From Bacteriovorax sp. PP10 (GTDB lineage Bacteria; Bdellovibrionota; Bacteriovoracia; Bacteriovoracales; Bacteriovoracaceae): DNA of 64,000 nt. This document shows positions 50,271 through 58,584 of this stretch, piece by piece (the first letter of the stretch is position 1; each line of letters opens with the position of its first letter). The stretch is taken from assembly GCF_035013165.1 (NCBI RefSeq), contig NZ_JAYGJQ010000001.1:1550001-1614000 (forward strand), given 5' to 3'. The notes below the pieces were generated by a model, which made no database searches, had not been told where the DNA came from, and was given only the letters and a program-made list of their open reading frames with translations. Both the position numbers and the translations under genes were made by a program.

Positions 50271-51683
50271 ATGTTAAAGACAATCGTGGTCATTGGATCG
50301 ATTGTGGCGGGGCCTATTGCTCATGCGCTGACTCTCAATGAATACCTAACTCAAGTAGAAGAAAAAAGCTTAGCTTACAGACAAGGAAAAGCTCAGGCAG
50401 ATGGATCGGGATTAGTTTCTCGTGAAGCTGATCTATTAACTTCGCCTTACTTCTTTGCTGAAGCAACACGCAGTTTCGACACTACACTTCCAGCACCTCC
50501 TCAATCAAAATCTTGGGATGAGAAGAATGTTGGCCTTTATAGTGCTGGACTAACTCAAACGTTTGATTTTGGTCTGGAAGCAAAACTTGCTTATACTCTG
50601 ACAAAAACTCAGTATGAGAACTCAAATTTCGCAGCGGGCGTTGAATCTTCTTTTTGGGATGCAACTCCAAATATCGAATTGAAAATGCCTTTATGGGGTA
50701 ACGGTTTTGGACGCACAATTCAGGCACAAGCTGAAGTGACAAGAAATCAAAATTTAGCTAATCAGTATGGTGCCCTGGCAAACTCACAAAATCTTTTAAT
50801 CAATGCTGAAGTTGCTTACTGGCAATTATCGACAGCAAAAGAACGTGTGGCAATTCAAGAGCAGGCCCTAGGTGCTGGTCAGAATATTTACAACTACGTT
50901 AACAAACAAAAACAAAAAAACCTTGGTGAAAGTGCCGACGTTCTTCAGGCCACTGCTCTTATTGAATCTTATAAACTTCAATTGCAGCAAGCACAGAACG
51001 ATGTTGAGCGCGCGCAGCGAGCTTTCAATACTTACTTGAATCTGGAATCAACAACTGCAACGCCAAGTCTGGAGATCGTTGATTACGCGAATCTTCAAAA
51101 TATCGTGGTTCCAGAAGCTCGTCCGGGTGAAAGATTAGATGTTAAAGCAGCAAGAGCTCAGACTGCTCTGGCGAAAGCATCAAGCGCACTTATTCTTGAA
51201 AGAAATAAACCAACACTTGATGTGATTGGTGGTTATGCTCTTCAAGGGCGTGGATTAGAAGCATCACGTGCTTTTAACAATGGAAATAAAACTGAACACG
51301 ACTCTGGATATGTTGGAGTGATGTTCAATATGCCTCTGAATTTCTCTGCAGTTTCAGATGCAAAGGCCGGAGCAAGACGTTTACAAGAATCTGCTGAAAT
51401 TAGTGAGCAGAATTTAGTGTACACACAAGACCAGGACTGGATCGATTTGAAGCAAAAACTTTCGGAATCGAAAGCGACGCTTAAAATTGCCCGCTCAATG
51501 GAAGTCGCTCAAAAAGCAAAATTAGACAATGAAAGAACTAGATTAAGACAAGGTCGTACGACAACTTATCAGGTTCTTTTATTTGAGCAAGACTACACAA
51601 CAGCACAAGCTGCACGTATTCAATCAGCGACTCAAATATTAGCACTAGAAGCACAGTTGAAATTATACCAAGGGGAGAAATAA
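50271..51683 (+). CDS. TolC-type outer-membrane efflux protein
   Basis: 470 residues from the ATG at 50271, preceded by GAGGTTAACT; a longer frame from 50244 lacks a ribosome site. Signal peptide LKTIVVIGSIVAGPIAHAL. The coiled-coil repeats of the TolC family are seen twice: QAQAEVTRNQNLANQYG ... AEVAYWQLSTAKERVAIQEQ and ALAKASSALILERNKPTLDV ... LARSMEVAQKAKLDNE-type helices (here KIARSMEVAQKAKLDNERTRLRQGRTTTYQVL). It forms the outer-membrane channel for the RND pump two bases downstream. The pair is regulated by the divergent TetR. No membrane-fusion protein gene lies between them. Confidence 0.93.
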   Translation: MLKTIVVIGSIVAGPIAHALTLNEYLTQVEEKSLAYRQGKAQADGSGLVSREADLLTSPYFFAEATRSFDTTLPAPPQSKSWDEKNVGLYSAGLTQTFDFGLEAKLAYTLTKTQYENSNFAAGVESSFWDATPNIELKMPLWGNGFGRTIQAQAEVTRNQNLANQYGALANSQNLLINAEVAYWQLSTAKERVAIQEQALGAGQNIYNYVNKQKQKNLGESADVLQATALIESYKLQLQQAQNDVERAQRAFNTYLNLESTTATPSLEIVDYANLQNIVVPEARPGERLDVKAARAQTALAKASSALILERNKPTLDVIGGYALQGRGLEASRAFNNGNKTEHDSGYVGVMFNMPLNFSAVSDAKAGARRLQESAEISEQNLVYTQDQDWIDLKQKLSESKATLKIARSMEVAQKAKLDNERTRLRQGRTTTYQVLLFEQDYTTAQAARIQSATQILALEAQLKLYQGEK

Positions 51684-51684
51684 T

Positions 51685-54600
51685 ATGAGTTTAGCAAACG
51701 TATCCATTAAAAGACCCATATTTATCACCTGTGTAATCATCGGGATTCTAGTTGGTGGTTTTACGGCCTTCAAATCAATGTCAGTCGATTTATTTCCTGA
51801 CGTTTCGATTCCGGTTGTAACTGTACAAACTGTTTATCAAGGAGCTGGTCCTCAAGAGATTGAGACACTAGTATCTAAACCGCTTGAAGATGAAATTGCA
51901 TCAATCTCAGGTATCAAACGTTTAAAATCAAGAAACCTTGAAGGGGTTTCTATTCTTATCGTTGAGTTCAACGATGATAAAGATTCAAAAGTAGCAGAGC
52001 AGGAAGTCCGCGATAAAGTAAACATCGCAAAAGCTGATCTTCCAACTGAAGTAGAAGATCCGATCATTAAAAAATTCGACCCTTCTGATAGCCCGATCGT
52101 ATATCTTTCTGTTACAGCAAAAGGTTTAGGCGATGGTGAGTTATACGACTTGGCCGACAGAATTATTAAACCTCGTCTAGAGCAAGTAGATAACGTTGGT
52201 GCGGTTGAAATTATCGGTGGACGTAAAAGAGAAATTCACGTTTTACTAGATAGAAATAAACTTAAATCGCGTGAGATCTCAGTTTCTCAGGTATCTTCTC
52301 AAGTAGGAGCGATGGGAGAAAATATTCCTGCAGGTAAAGTTTCTCGTGATGATAAAGAATTAGTATTCAGAGGAGTGGGAGAGTTCTCAAATGTTCAGGA
52401 AGTCGCAGATACACTAGTTAACCTTTATGGTAACGAAGTACCAACTCGTGTTGCTGATCTTGGGATCGTTAAAGATACATTAGAAGATGAAAAATCGCGC
52501 TCATTTTTAAATGAGAACCGCGTATTAACTCTACAAGTTTATCGTCAAGCAGGATCGAACACTCTTAAAGTTGCTCAAGATATTAAGAAAAAAGCTGCGG
52601 CCATTAACTTAGAATTAAAAGACAGTAAAAATGCTCCGAAGCTTGATATCATCGTCGACTCGTCTGAAAAGATTGAGGCCAACGTTCATGACGTTTATGA
52701 AACAATTATTATCGGTATTATCTTAACGGTCATTACAGTATTTTTCTTCTTAGGTTCTGTAAGGTCTACTTTAATCACGGCCCTTTCACTTCCAGTTTCT
52801 TTAATCGGATCTTTCATCTTGATTGGTCTTGCTGGATTTACAATTAACATCGTAACTCTACTGGCCCTGACGTTAGCAGTAGGTCTCTTGATCGATGATG
52901 CCATCGTTGTTATTGAGAACGTTTATCGATTTATGGAAAAAGGTTTTGATTCCAAAGAAGCAGCTCAAAAAGCGACAGCTGAAATTCAGATGGCCGTTAT
53001 TGCGATTACACTGGTTGTAATGGCCGTATTCGTACCAGTTGCCATGATGTCAGGAACGATCGGACAGTTCCTTAAATCATTCGGTTTAACAGTTGCTTTC
53101 TCAATGGCCATTTCACTTTTTGTTGCCCTTACAATTATTCCGATGCTTGCAGCTTACTTTGGGGGCGAGCACCATGACATTAAACATATTCCTGAAAACC
53201 CAGGTATCTACGACAAAACTCTTGGCCGCATGGTTAGAGGATTTGACCGTTTCCAAACTTGGTTAGAAAACATTTACGAAGCTTTCTTAAAGTTCACTTT
53301 AAAGTCTCCACTGGCGACAATTGGTGCAACTTTAGCGATCTTCCTTTTCTCTTTCTACGTAGCAGGCTTCCTTCCAGGTGAATTCGTTCCAGATGATAAC
53401 GCTGACGAATTAAATATTACACTTGAGCTTACTCCGGGAACAAATATTGAAAAAACTGCACAGGTTGCAACTGAAGTAAAAAATATCGTTCAAAAAAATG
53501 ATATCGTCGACTTCGTTCTTTATTCTGCAGGAAATGAAAACGGTGAGGTTAATAAGGCCACTTTCATTGTTAAGTTGAAAAAAGACAGACATGGAATTAC
53601 GACAGAAAACTTTAGAAATACACTTAGAGAGCAACTTGTTGCTTATAAAGAAATCGCTAACCCAATTGTAAAAAAATACGATACATCGGGAATGGGACGT
53701 CAGCCGATGATTTTAAACATCACTTCTCCTGATGCTGCTGCACTGGAAAGAAGTGCAATGAAAATTTTTGAAGCGATGAAAAAAGACAAGCGTCTGGTAG
53801 ACTCTGACTCTAACTATAGAACTGGTAAGCCAGAGCTACAGGTAAAAGTTAAGCCAGGAGCAGCGAGAGAGTACGGTATCAACACTAAAACATTAGGTGC
53901 AGAACTAAGAGCACAAGTTGAAGGGGCGACACCTGCTGTTTTCCGTGAAAATGGTCAAGAGTATGATGTTCGTGTTCGTTTAACTGATGAACAAAGAGAT
54001 TTAAAGAAACTTTACAATCAGGTTTATGTACCAAACATCAACCACCGCTTAGTTAAACTTTCTGATGTTGCTAATGGTGTAGAGACAACTGGTCCGGCGT
54101 CTATTGAAAGGATGAACCGTGGACGTTTTATTGAGCTTTCATCAGGGCTAAAACCAGGTGAAGGTTTAAATCAGATTATGGCCGAATATACAGAGAGAAT
54201 GACTAAAGGAGATTTAAAGCTTGAGCCAGGTGTTAACCTGAACTTAGGTGGTGATGCTGAAGATATGGCAAAGCTAATGACTTCAACAATTCTTGCCGTA
54301 GGTATGGGTCTACTAGTTATTTATCTGATTCTTTCATCTTTATATGAGTCTTTTATTACTCCTGTAACGATTATGCTTTCGCTTCCACTTGCTATTAGTG
54401 GAGCTTTCTTCGGACTTTATTTAACAGGTAAAACAATGAACCTGTTTGCGATCTTTGGGTTCTTCATGCTTATCGGTGTTGCCGGTAAAAACGGGATTCT
54501 AATGGTCGACTTTGCAAAGCAGTTGATGGAAGAAGGTAAAGATAGATTTACTGCTATCATTGAAGCAGGTAAGACTCGTCTTCGTCCAATTCTTATGACT

Positions 54601-54894
54601 TCATTTGCTCTAATCGCTGGTACTTTACCTATTGCAATCGGTTTGAACCCAGCTTCTAGAACTAGAACTTCAATGGGGGTTGCAATTGTAGCAGGTGTTG
54701 CTTTATCAACGATTCTAACTTTGATTGTTCTCCCATCGATCTTCGTTTATATCGACCGCTTTAGAGTATGGGCTAATAATTTGGGAGCAAAAATGACTTC
54801 TCAAACTAAAGAAGAGAAAGCTCATAAACCAAACAAGCATACTGAAGTTCAAGGTCAGTCTAAAATTGAAGACGATTCAATGGTGACTGAGTAA
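51685..54894 (+). CDS. RND multidrug efflux transporter (HAE1/AcrB-type)
   Basis: 1069 residues, the normal RND size. N-terminal SIKRPIFITCVIIGILVGG with the periplasmic DLFPDVSIPVVTVQTVYQGAGPQEIETLVSKPLEDEI is the HAE1 signature. TM4 carries GLLIDDAIVVIENVYRFME with the proton-relay Asp pair. FGFFMLIGVAGKNGILMVDFAK in the second half is TM10-region. The tail (QTKEEKAHKPNKHTEVQGQ) is charged. It begins one base after the tolC stop region, so translation is coupled. Exports toxic compounds across both membranes using proton force. Unusually, no adaptor (MFP) gene is adjacent. Confidence 0.96.
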   Translation: MSLANVSIKRPIFITCVIIGILVGGFTAFKSMSVDLFPDVSIPVVTVQTVYQGAGPQEIETLVSKPLEDEIASISGIKRLKSRNLEGVSILIVEFNDDKDSKVAEQEVRDKVNIAKADLPTEVEDPIIKKFDPSDSPIVYLSVTAKGLGDGELYDLADRIIKPRLEQVDNVGAVEIIGGRKREIHVLLDRNKLKSREISVSQVSSQVGAMGENIPAGKVSRDDKELVFRGVGEFSNVQEVADTLVNLYGNEVPTRVADLGIVKDTLEDEKSRSFLNENRVLTLQVYRQAGSNTLKVAQDIKKKAAAINLELKDSKNAPKLDIIVDSSEKIEANVHDVYETIIIGIILTVITVFFFLGSVRSTLITALSLPVSLIGSFILIGLAGFTINIVTLLALTLAVGLLIDDAIVVIENVYRFMEKGFDSKEAAQKATAEIQMAVIAITLVVMAVFVPVAMMSGTIGQFLKSFGLTVAFSMAISLFVALTIIPMLAAYFGGEHHDIKHIPENPGIYDKTLGRMVRGFDRFQTWLENIYEAFLKFTLKSPLATIGATLAIFLFSFYVAGFLPGEFVPDDNADELNITLELTPGTNIEKTAQVATEVKNIVQKNDIVDFVLYSAGNENGEVNKATFIVKLKKDRHGITTENFRNTLREQLVAYKEIANPIVKKYDTSGMGRQPMILNITSPDAAALERSAMKIFEAMKKDKRLVDSDSNYRTGKPELQVKVKPGAAREYGINTKTLGAELRAQVEGATPAVFRENGQEYDVRVRLTDEQRDLKKLYNQVYVPNINHRLVKLSDVANGVETTGPASIERMNRGRFIELSSGLKPGEGLNQIMAEYTERMTKGDLKLEPGVNLNLGGDAEDMAKLMTSTILAVGMGLLVIYLILSSLYESFITPVTIMLSLPLAISGAFFGLYLTGKTMNLFAIFGFFMLIGVAGKNGILMVDFAKQLMEEGKDRFTAIIEAGKTRLRPILMTSFALIAGTLPIAIGLNPASRTRTSMGVAIVAGVALSTILTLIVLPSIFVYIDRFRVWANNLGAKMTSQTKEEKAHKPNKHTEVQGQSKIEDDSMVTE

Positions 54895-54897
54895 GAA

Positions 54898-55521
54898 ATG
54901 AATACTGTAATGAAAAAAACAAAAGAGAATGGGCGCGATCGTTTGATCGTGTCCGCTCTCTCTCTTTTTTGCGAACGTGGTTATCACGGAGTTTCAGTCA
55001 GAGAGATTTGTGATCACGCCAACGCTAACCCCAGCCTTATTTCCTTTCACTTCGGTGGCAAAGAGGCCTTGTTAGAAACGATATTTGAAGGAATGCTTTC
55101 AGAGAAGTTCGAGACAACTGGCAACATCTTGAGCAATGTCGAAAATGAAGTGGATTTTAAATTCAGACTGACTTTATTTTTTAAATCTTATGTGGAGTTC
55201 TATTTAGAGAACTCTGAAGTCGTCAGTCTTTACTTTGACCAGTTTGAAAGAGAGCACCCTTACGCTATTCAAATTTTCCCGCAGACTTTCGGAAAACTTT
55301 GGAATGGACTGCTGAATTTTATTCAGCAAGCTCAGGAAAAAGGAATTGTAGACCAGTCACTTGATAGTAAAGTCCTGGCCTTCTCATTATGGACACCGGT
55401 GAATGCGAGTATGAGATCGAAAAGATCCACTCATCGCGCGTGCCAATTTTCACTTAAAGATCAACATTTTATAGATTTGCTTATCAAGCAAATTATCGAT
55501 TCAATAAAACTTGCAGCGTAG
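54898..55521 (+). CDS. TetR-family regulator, second of the efflux locus
   Basis: 207 residues; HTH DRLIVSALSLFCERGYHGVSVREICDHANANPSLISFHFGGKEALLETIFEGML at residues 15-65, the usual TetR core. It follows the RND gene by three bases, so is cotranscribed, and precedes the GPx-like gene by 11 bases. The C-terminal region (FYLENSEVVSLYFDQFEREHPYAI) is similar to CecR-type regulators, often linked to efflux. Having TetR genes on both sides of one pump suggests two inputs. Confidence 0.92.
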   Translation: MNTVMKKTKENGRDRLIVSALSLFCERGYHGVSVREICDHANANPSLISFHFGGKEALLETIFEGMLSEKFETTGNILSNVENEVDFKFRLTLFFKSYVEFYLENSEVVSLYFDQFEREHPYAIQIFPQTFGKLWNGLLNFIQQAQEKGIVDQSLDSKVLAFSLWTPVNASMRSKRSTHRACQFSLKDQHFIDLLIKQIIDSIKLAA

Positions 55522-55532
55522 AGGTTATTTTT

Positions 55533-56069
55533 ATGAGCAGCATTTATCATATCAGTTTAACAAAAGAAGAAGGACAGGTTGTTACATTAGAAGAATACAA
55601 AGATAAAGTTCTTCTGGTGGTCAACGTTCCGGTGAATACGGGTTCAACTGCTCAACACAAAAAATTAGAACAATTGTATGCAAACTACAAAGACATGGGA
55701 TTTGAAATCCTTGCCGTTCAGACAGATGAATTTGATATCAAACTCTTTGGTGACAAGCACCAGTTCTCTTTTCCACTTTTTCAAGCGACAAGAGTGAGAG
55801 GAGAAGGGCAACATGAACTTTATAAAATTCTCACAACTGATGCCCCGGATTCATTCGGAACTTTTTATAGTCAGGCGAAACGCGCTTTTATTAAGCGTGG
55901 TCTGGATGTTGGACATGACAATGATGTGATGTGGAACTTTGAAAAGTTTCTTATTAACAAACAAGGCGTGGTAGTGAAGCGTTTTGCACCAGAGATTCAT
56001 CCTGATGACTCAAGACTAATTGAGGTCCTTGATAAGGAAATTGGAAATATTTCATCGCTGAGTGCCTAA
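55533..56069 (+). CDS. Glutathione-peroxidase-fold protein lacking the catalytic cysteine
   Basis: 178 residues, full-length, aligned end to end with the genuine peroxidase at 5094. Where that has NVASKCGLT this has NVPVNTGST: the peroxidatic Cys is Thr36, and the whole protein has no cysteine at all. The second active-site block FPANEFYAQEPG has become VQTDEFDIKLFG. The Trp-Asn block MWNFEKFLINKQGVVVKRFAPEIHPDD is kept, as is GEGQHELYK. So the fold is likely retained but peroxidase chemistry is not expected. It could be a binding or chaperone-type protein. It is 11 bases after the second TetR gene. Confidence 0.88.
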   Translation: MSSIYHISLTKEEGQVVTLEEYKDKVLLVVNVPVNTGSTAQHKKLEQLYANYKDMGFEILAVQTDEFDIKLFGDKHQFSFPLFQATRVRGEGQHELYKILTTDAPDSFGTFYSQAKRAFIKRGLDVGHDNDVMWNFEKFLINKQGVVVKRFAPEIHPDDSRLIEVLDKEIGNISSLSA

Positions 56070-56136
56070 AGTTCTCTTTTGGGAACTGGCCTTTAAGTAA
56101 ATTAAAGCATTCTTCATGTGTTCATCTAAAAAATCT

Positions 56137-56164
56137 TTGTTAACATTACTATCAATGTTAACAA
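56137..56164. promoter_or_regulatory. Palindrome overlapping the Shine-Dalgarno of the GST gene
   Basis: TTGTTAACATT, six bases, AATGTTAACAA: perfect 11-bp inverted repeat. Its right arm runs into AAGGA of the GST ribosome site (start 56175). It could be an operator or an RNA hairpin hiding the ribosome site. Confidence 0.6.
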
Positions 56165-56174
56165 GGATGAATAT

Positions 56175-56807
56175 ATGATTGATTTACATTATTGGACAAC
56201 GCCTAACGGTCACAAGATAACGATCTTTTTGGAAGAGTCAGGTCTTCCATACAAGCTTCACCCCGTAAATATTTCCAAGAACGAACAGTTCAATGCTGAC
56301 TTTTTAAAAGTGAACCCCAACAATAAAATTCCGGCCATTGTTGATAATACTCCTGAGGATAATGCCGGGCCTTTAACTCTTTTTGAATCTGGTGCTATCC
56401 TTTGGTACCTTGCCGAGAAAGCAAAAAAATTCGTCCCACATTCAACTCGCGCGAAAGCGGAAGTTTCACAATGGTTATTCTGGCAGATGGCGGGACTAGG
56501 CCCTATGGCCGGACAAAATCATCACTTCAATAAGTACGCGCCTGAGAAAATTCCGTACGCAATGGATAGATACATTAAAGAGACGGCCAGACTTTATGGC
56601 GTTTTAAATAAACAACTCGATGGAAAAGAATGGGTAGCAGCAGGAGAGTATACGATTGCTGACATGGCCATTTATCCATGGATTGTCCCTTATGAAATGC
56701 AAAGTCAGGATTTAAATGATTTTCCTCATCTAAAAAAATGGTTTGAGAAAATGCAAAAGCGAGAAGCGGTCGTGCGCGCTTATGATATCGCTAAAAAAAT
56801 TAAGTAA
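56175..56807 (+). CDS. Glutathione S-transferase, YfcG/YghU-like
   Basis: 210 residues. The N-terminal thioredoxin-like domain begins IDLHYWTTPNGHKITIFLEESGLPY, the TPNGHK start characteristic of the YfcG/Nu class; the glutathione-binding LKVNPNNKIPAIVD and TLFESGAILWYLAEKA follow at 47-75. The C-terminal helical domain has WLFWQMAGLGPMAGQNHHF and WVAAGEYTIADMAIYPW. These enzymes have disulfide reductase or glutathionyl-hydroquinone activity in bacteria. It starts a small group with an aldo/keto reductase and pirin gene downstream, and a palindrome overlaps its ribosome site. Confidence 0.94.
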   Translation: MIDLHYWTTPNGHKITIFLEESGLPYKLHPVNISKNEQFNADFLKVNPNNKIPAIVDNTPEDNAGPLTLFESGAILWYLAEKAKKFVPHSTRAKAEVSQWLFWQMAGLGPMAGQNHHFNKYAPEKIPYAMDRYIKETARLYGVLNKQLDGKEWVAAGEYTIADMAIYPWIVPYEMQSQDLNDFPHLKKWFEKMQKREAVVRAYDIAKKIK

Positions 56808-56818
56808 GAGAGAGTACA

Positions 56819-57649
56819 ATGATCAATCAGAAATACACTAACCTAAATGATGGTTTAAAAATTCCGACAGTAGGATTTGGAACATGGAAAGTTTCCGACA
56901 CTGAGGCTCCCGCTGTGGTGGAAGAAGCGCTGGCCGCTGGATACCGCTCAATTGATACCGCTGCGATTTATGGAAATGAATCAGGTGTTGGAACTGCTAT
57001 CAAAAACTCTAGTGTTGATAGAGCTGAAATTTTTCTTACAACTAAAGTTTGGAATTCGGAGCAAGGTTACGATTCAACTTTAAGGGCCATGGATACAAGT
57101 CTTAAAAAATTAAAAACAGACTATGTTGATTTATACCTGATTCACTGGCCGATGCCTGCTCAGGATAAATATGTGGCCACATGGAAAGCACTCAACCGCC
57201 TTCGCACAGAGGGGATCGCCAGATCAATTGGTGTTTGCAATTTTAATATCGATCATCTTGAAAGACTAATTGGTGAAACGGGAGTGATCCCGGTTTTAAA
57301 TCAAGTTGAGTTGCACCCATACTTTCAACAGAAAGAATTAAGAGACTTCCATGCAAAACATAATATCGCAACGGAAGCATGGAGTCCGCTGGCCCGAGGT
57401 AAACTGTTTGAAGACAAGGTGATTGTCGAGCTTGCAAAAAAGTATAATAAAACACCTTCTCAAATTGTTCTTCGCTGGCACTTTGAAAATGGAATTATTG
57501 CGATTCCAAAATCAAGTCACACTAAAAGAATTCTTGAAAATATTGATATCTTCGATTTTAATTTAGAAGCATCAGACTTGGCATTAATTAGCACGATTGA
57601 TGATGTGAATGGCAGAACAAGCTTTGATCCGGCCACGGCCGTATTTTAG
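56819..57649 (+). CDS. Aldo/keto reductase, 2,5-diketo-D-gluconate reductase-like
   Basis: 276 residues, with all family blocks: IPTVGFGTWKV, GYRSIDTAAIYGNESGVG (Asp, Tyr), FLTTKVWNSEQG (Lys), DLYLIHWPMP (His), GVCNFNIDHL, and IAIPKSSHTKRILENI (NADPH). It is close to DkgA/YtbE-type reductases of broad specificity. AGAGAG precedes the ATG, 11 bases after the GST stop. Its neighbour suggests a role in detoxifying aldehydes or ketones, though that is inference. A shorter paralogue lies at 10081. Confidence 0.94.
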   Translation: MINQKYTNLNDGLKIPTVGFGTWKVSDTEAPAVVEEALAAGYRSIDTAAIYGNESGVGTAIKNSSVDRAEIFLTTKVWNSEQGYDSTLRAMDTSLKKLKTDYVDLYLIHWPMPAQDKYVATWKALNRLRTEGIARSIGVCNFNIDHLERLIGETGVIPVLNQVELHPYFQQKELRDFHAKHNIATEAWSPLARGKLFEDKVIVELAKKYNKTPSQIVLRWHFENGIIAIPKSSHTKRILENIDIFDFNLEASDLALISTIDDVNGRTSFDPATAVF

Positions 57650-57658
57650 GAGCAGAGT

Positions 57659-58537
57659 ATGATAAATCAAGTTCAGTTAGTTATTGAATCCAGATCAAAA
57701 GACTTAATGGGAATGCCCGTCTCACGTGTTTTACCCTGGTCAAAAAAGAGAATGGTTGGACCATTTATCTTTTTAGATCATATGGGCCCCGTACATTTTG
57801 ATAGTGAACATAAAATGACGGTGAACCCACATCCACATATGGGTTTATCGACACTCACATACCTTTTTAAAGGCCATATCCATCATAGAGACAGCTTGGG
57901 CTCATCACAAATCATCGTCCCGGGAGAAGTGAACTGGATGACTGCTGGACGTGGTATATCTCATTCAGAAAAAACACCGCAAAATGAATTGGGGCAAGAG
58001 ACTGACGTACACGGTTTACAATTTTGGGTGGCATTACCTGATCATCTCGAAGATATTGAACCCTCATTTTTTAATTTTAAAAATACTCAGATTCCTAAGC
58101 TGTATAAAGAAGGCGCAGAAATAGATGTCGTAGTAGGAGAGTTTCACGGTGAGGTTTCACCAGTAAAGGCCTATAGTCCTCTGGTCTTTGTAAATATCCG
58201 TGCGACCTCTGATTATACTTTTGAGTACGAATCCAGATCTTTCGAAGTAGCGCTTTATTTAATCGAAGGCTCAGTGCAAGTGGGTGACGTGACTTATACG
58301 AATCATGAAATGATTGTCTTTGAACCAGGTTCAGACATAGAGGTCAACATAAGTGCTGGCTCTCATTGTGTGTTGATTGGTGGAGAGACATTTCCCAAAC
58401 CCAAATTTATCTGGTGGAATTTTGTTTCGAGCTCAAAAGAAAAAATGGCGATTGCCCGTGACGATTGGAATTCAAAAAAATTCCCACAGGTTCCAGGTGA
58501 TACGGATAATATTCCTGCGCCACTTGATAAAATTTAA
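57659..58537 (+). CDS. Pirin-family metal-binding protein
   Basis: 292 residues, two cupin domains. The metal ligands are visible: NPHPHMGLSTLTYLF (two His) and AGRGISHSEKTPQ (His and Glu) at about 58-105. GPFIFLDHMGP near 36 and DVHGLQFWVALP near 118 are family motifs; the C-terminal cupin has VGDVTYTNHEMIVFEPG. Bacterial pirins bind Fe or other metals; YhhW is a quercetinase, others regulate metabolism. It is nine bases behind the aldo/keto reductase. A terminator follows. Confidence 0.94.
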   Translation: MINQVQLVIESRSKDLMGMPVSRVLPWSKKRMVGPFIFLDHMGPVHFDSEHKMTVNPHPHMGLSTLTYLFKGHIHHRDSLGSSQIIVPGEVNWMTAGRGISHSEKTPQNELGQETDVHGLQFWVALPDHLEDIEPSFFNFKNTQIPKLYKEGAEIDVVVGEFHGEVSPVKAYSPLVFVNIRATSDYTFEYESRSFEVALYLIEGSVQVGDVTYTNHEMIVFEPGSDIEVNISAGSHCVLIGGETFPKPKFIWWNFVSSSKEKMAIARDDWNSKKFPQVPGDTDNIPAPLDKI

Positions 58538-58559
58538 TCTACAAATAAAGAATTAAAAA

Positions 58560-58581
58560 GGCCGGTACTAAAAAACCGGCC
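58560..58581. terminator. Hairpin between convergent pirin and histidine-kinase genes
   Basis: GGCCGGT, eight bases, ACCGGCC. On the minus strand TTTTTAATT follows the stem, making it an intrinsic terminator for the kinase gene; on the plus strand it also stands 22 bases beyond the pirin stop. Confidence 0.8.
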
Positions 58582-58584
58582 GCT

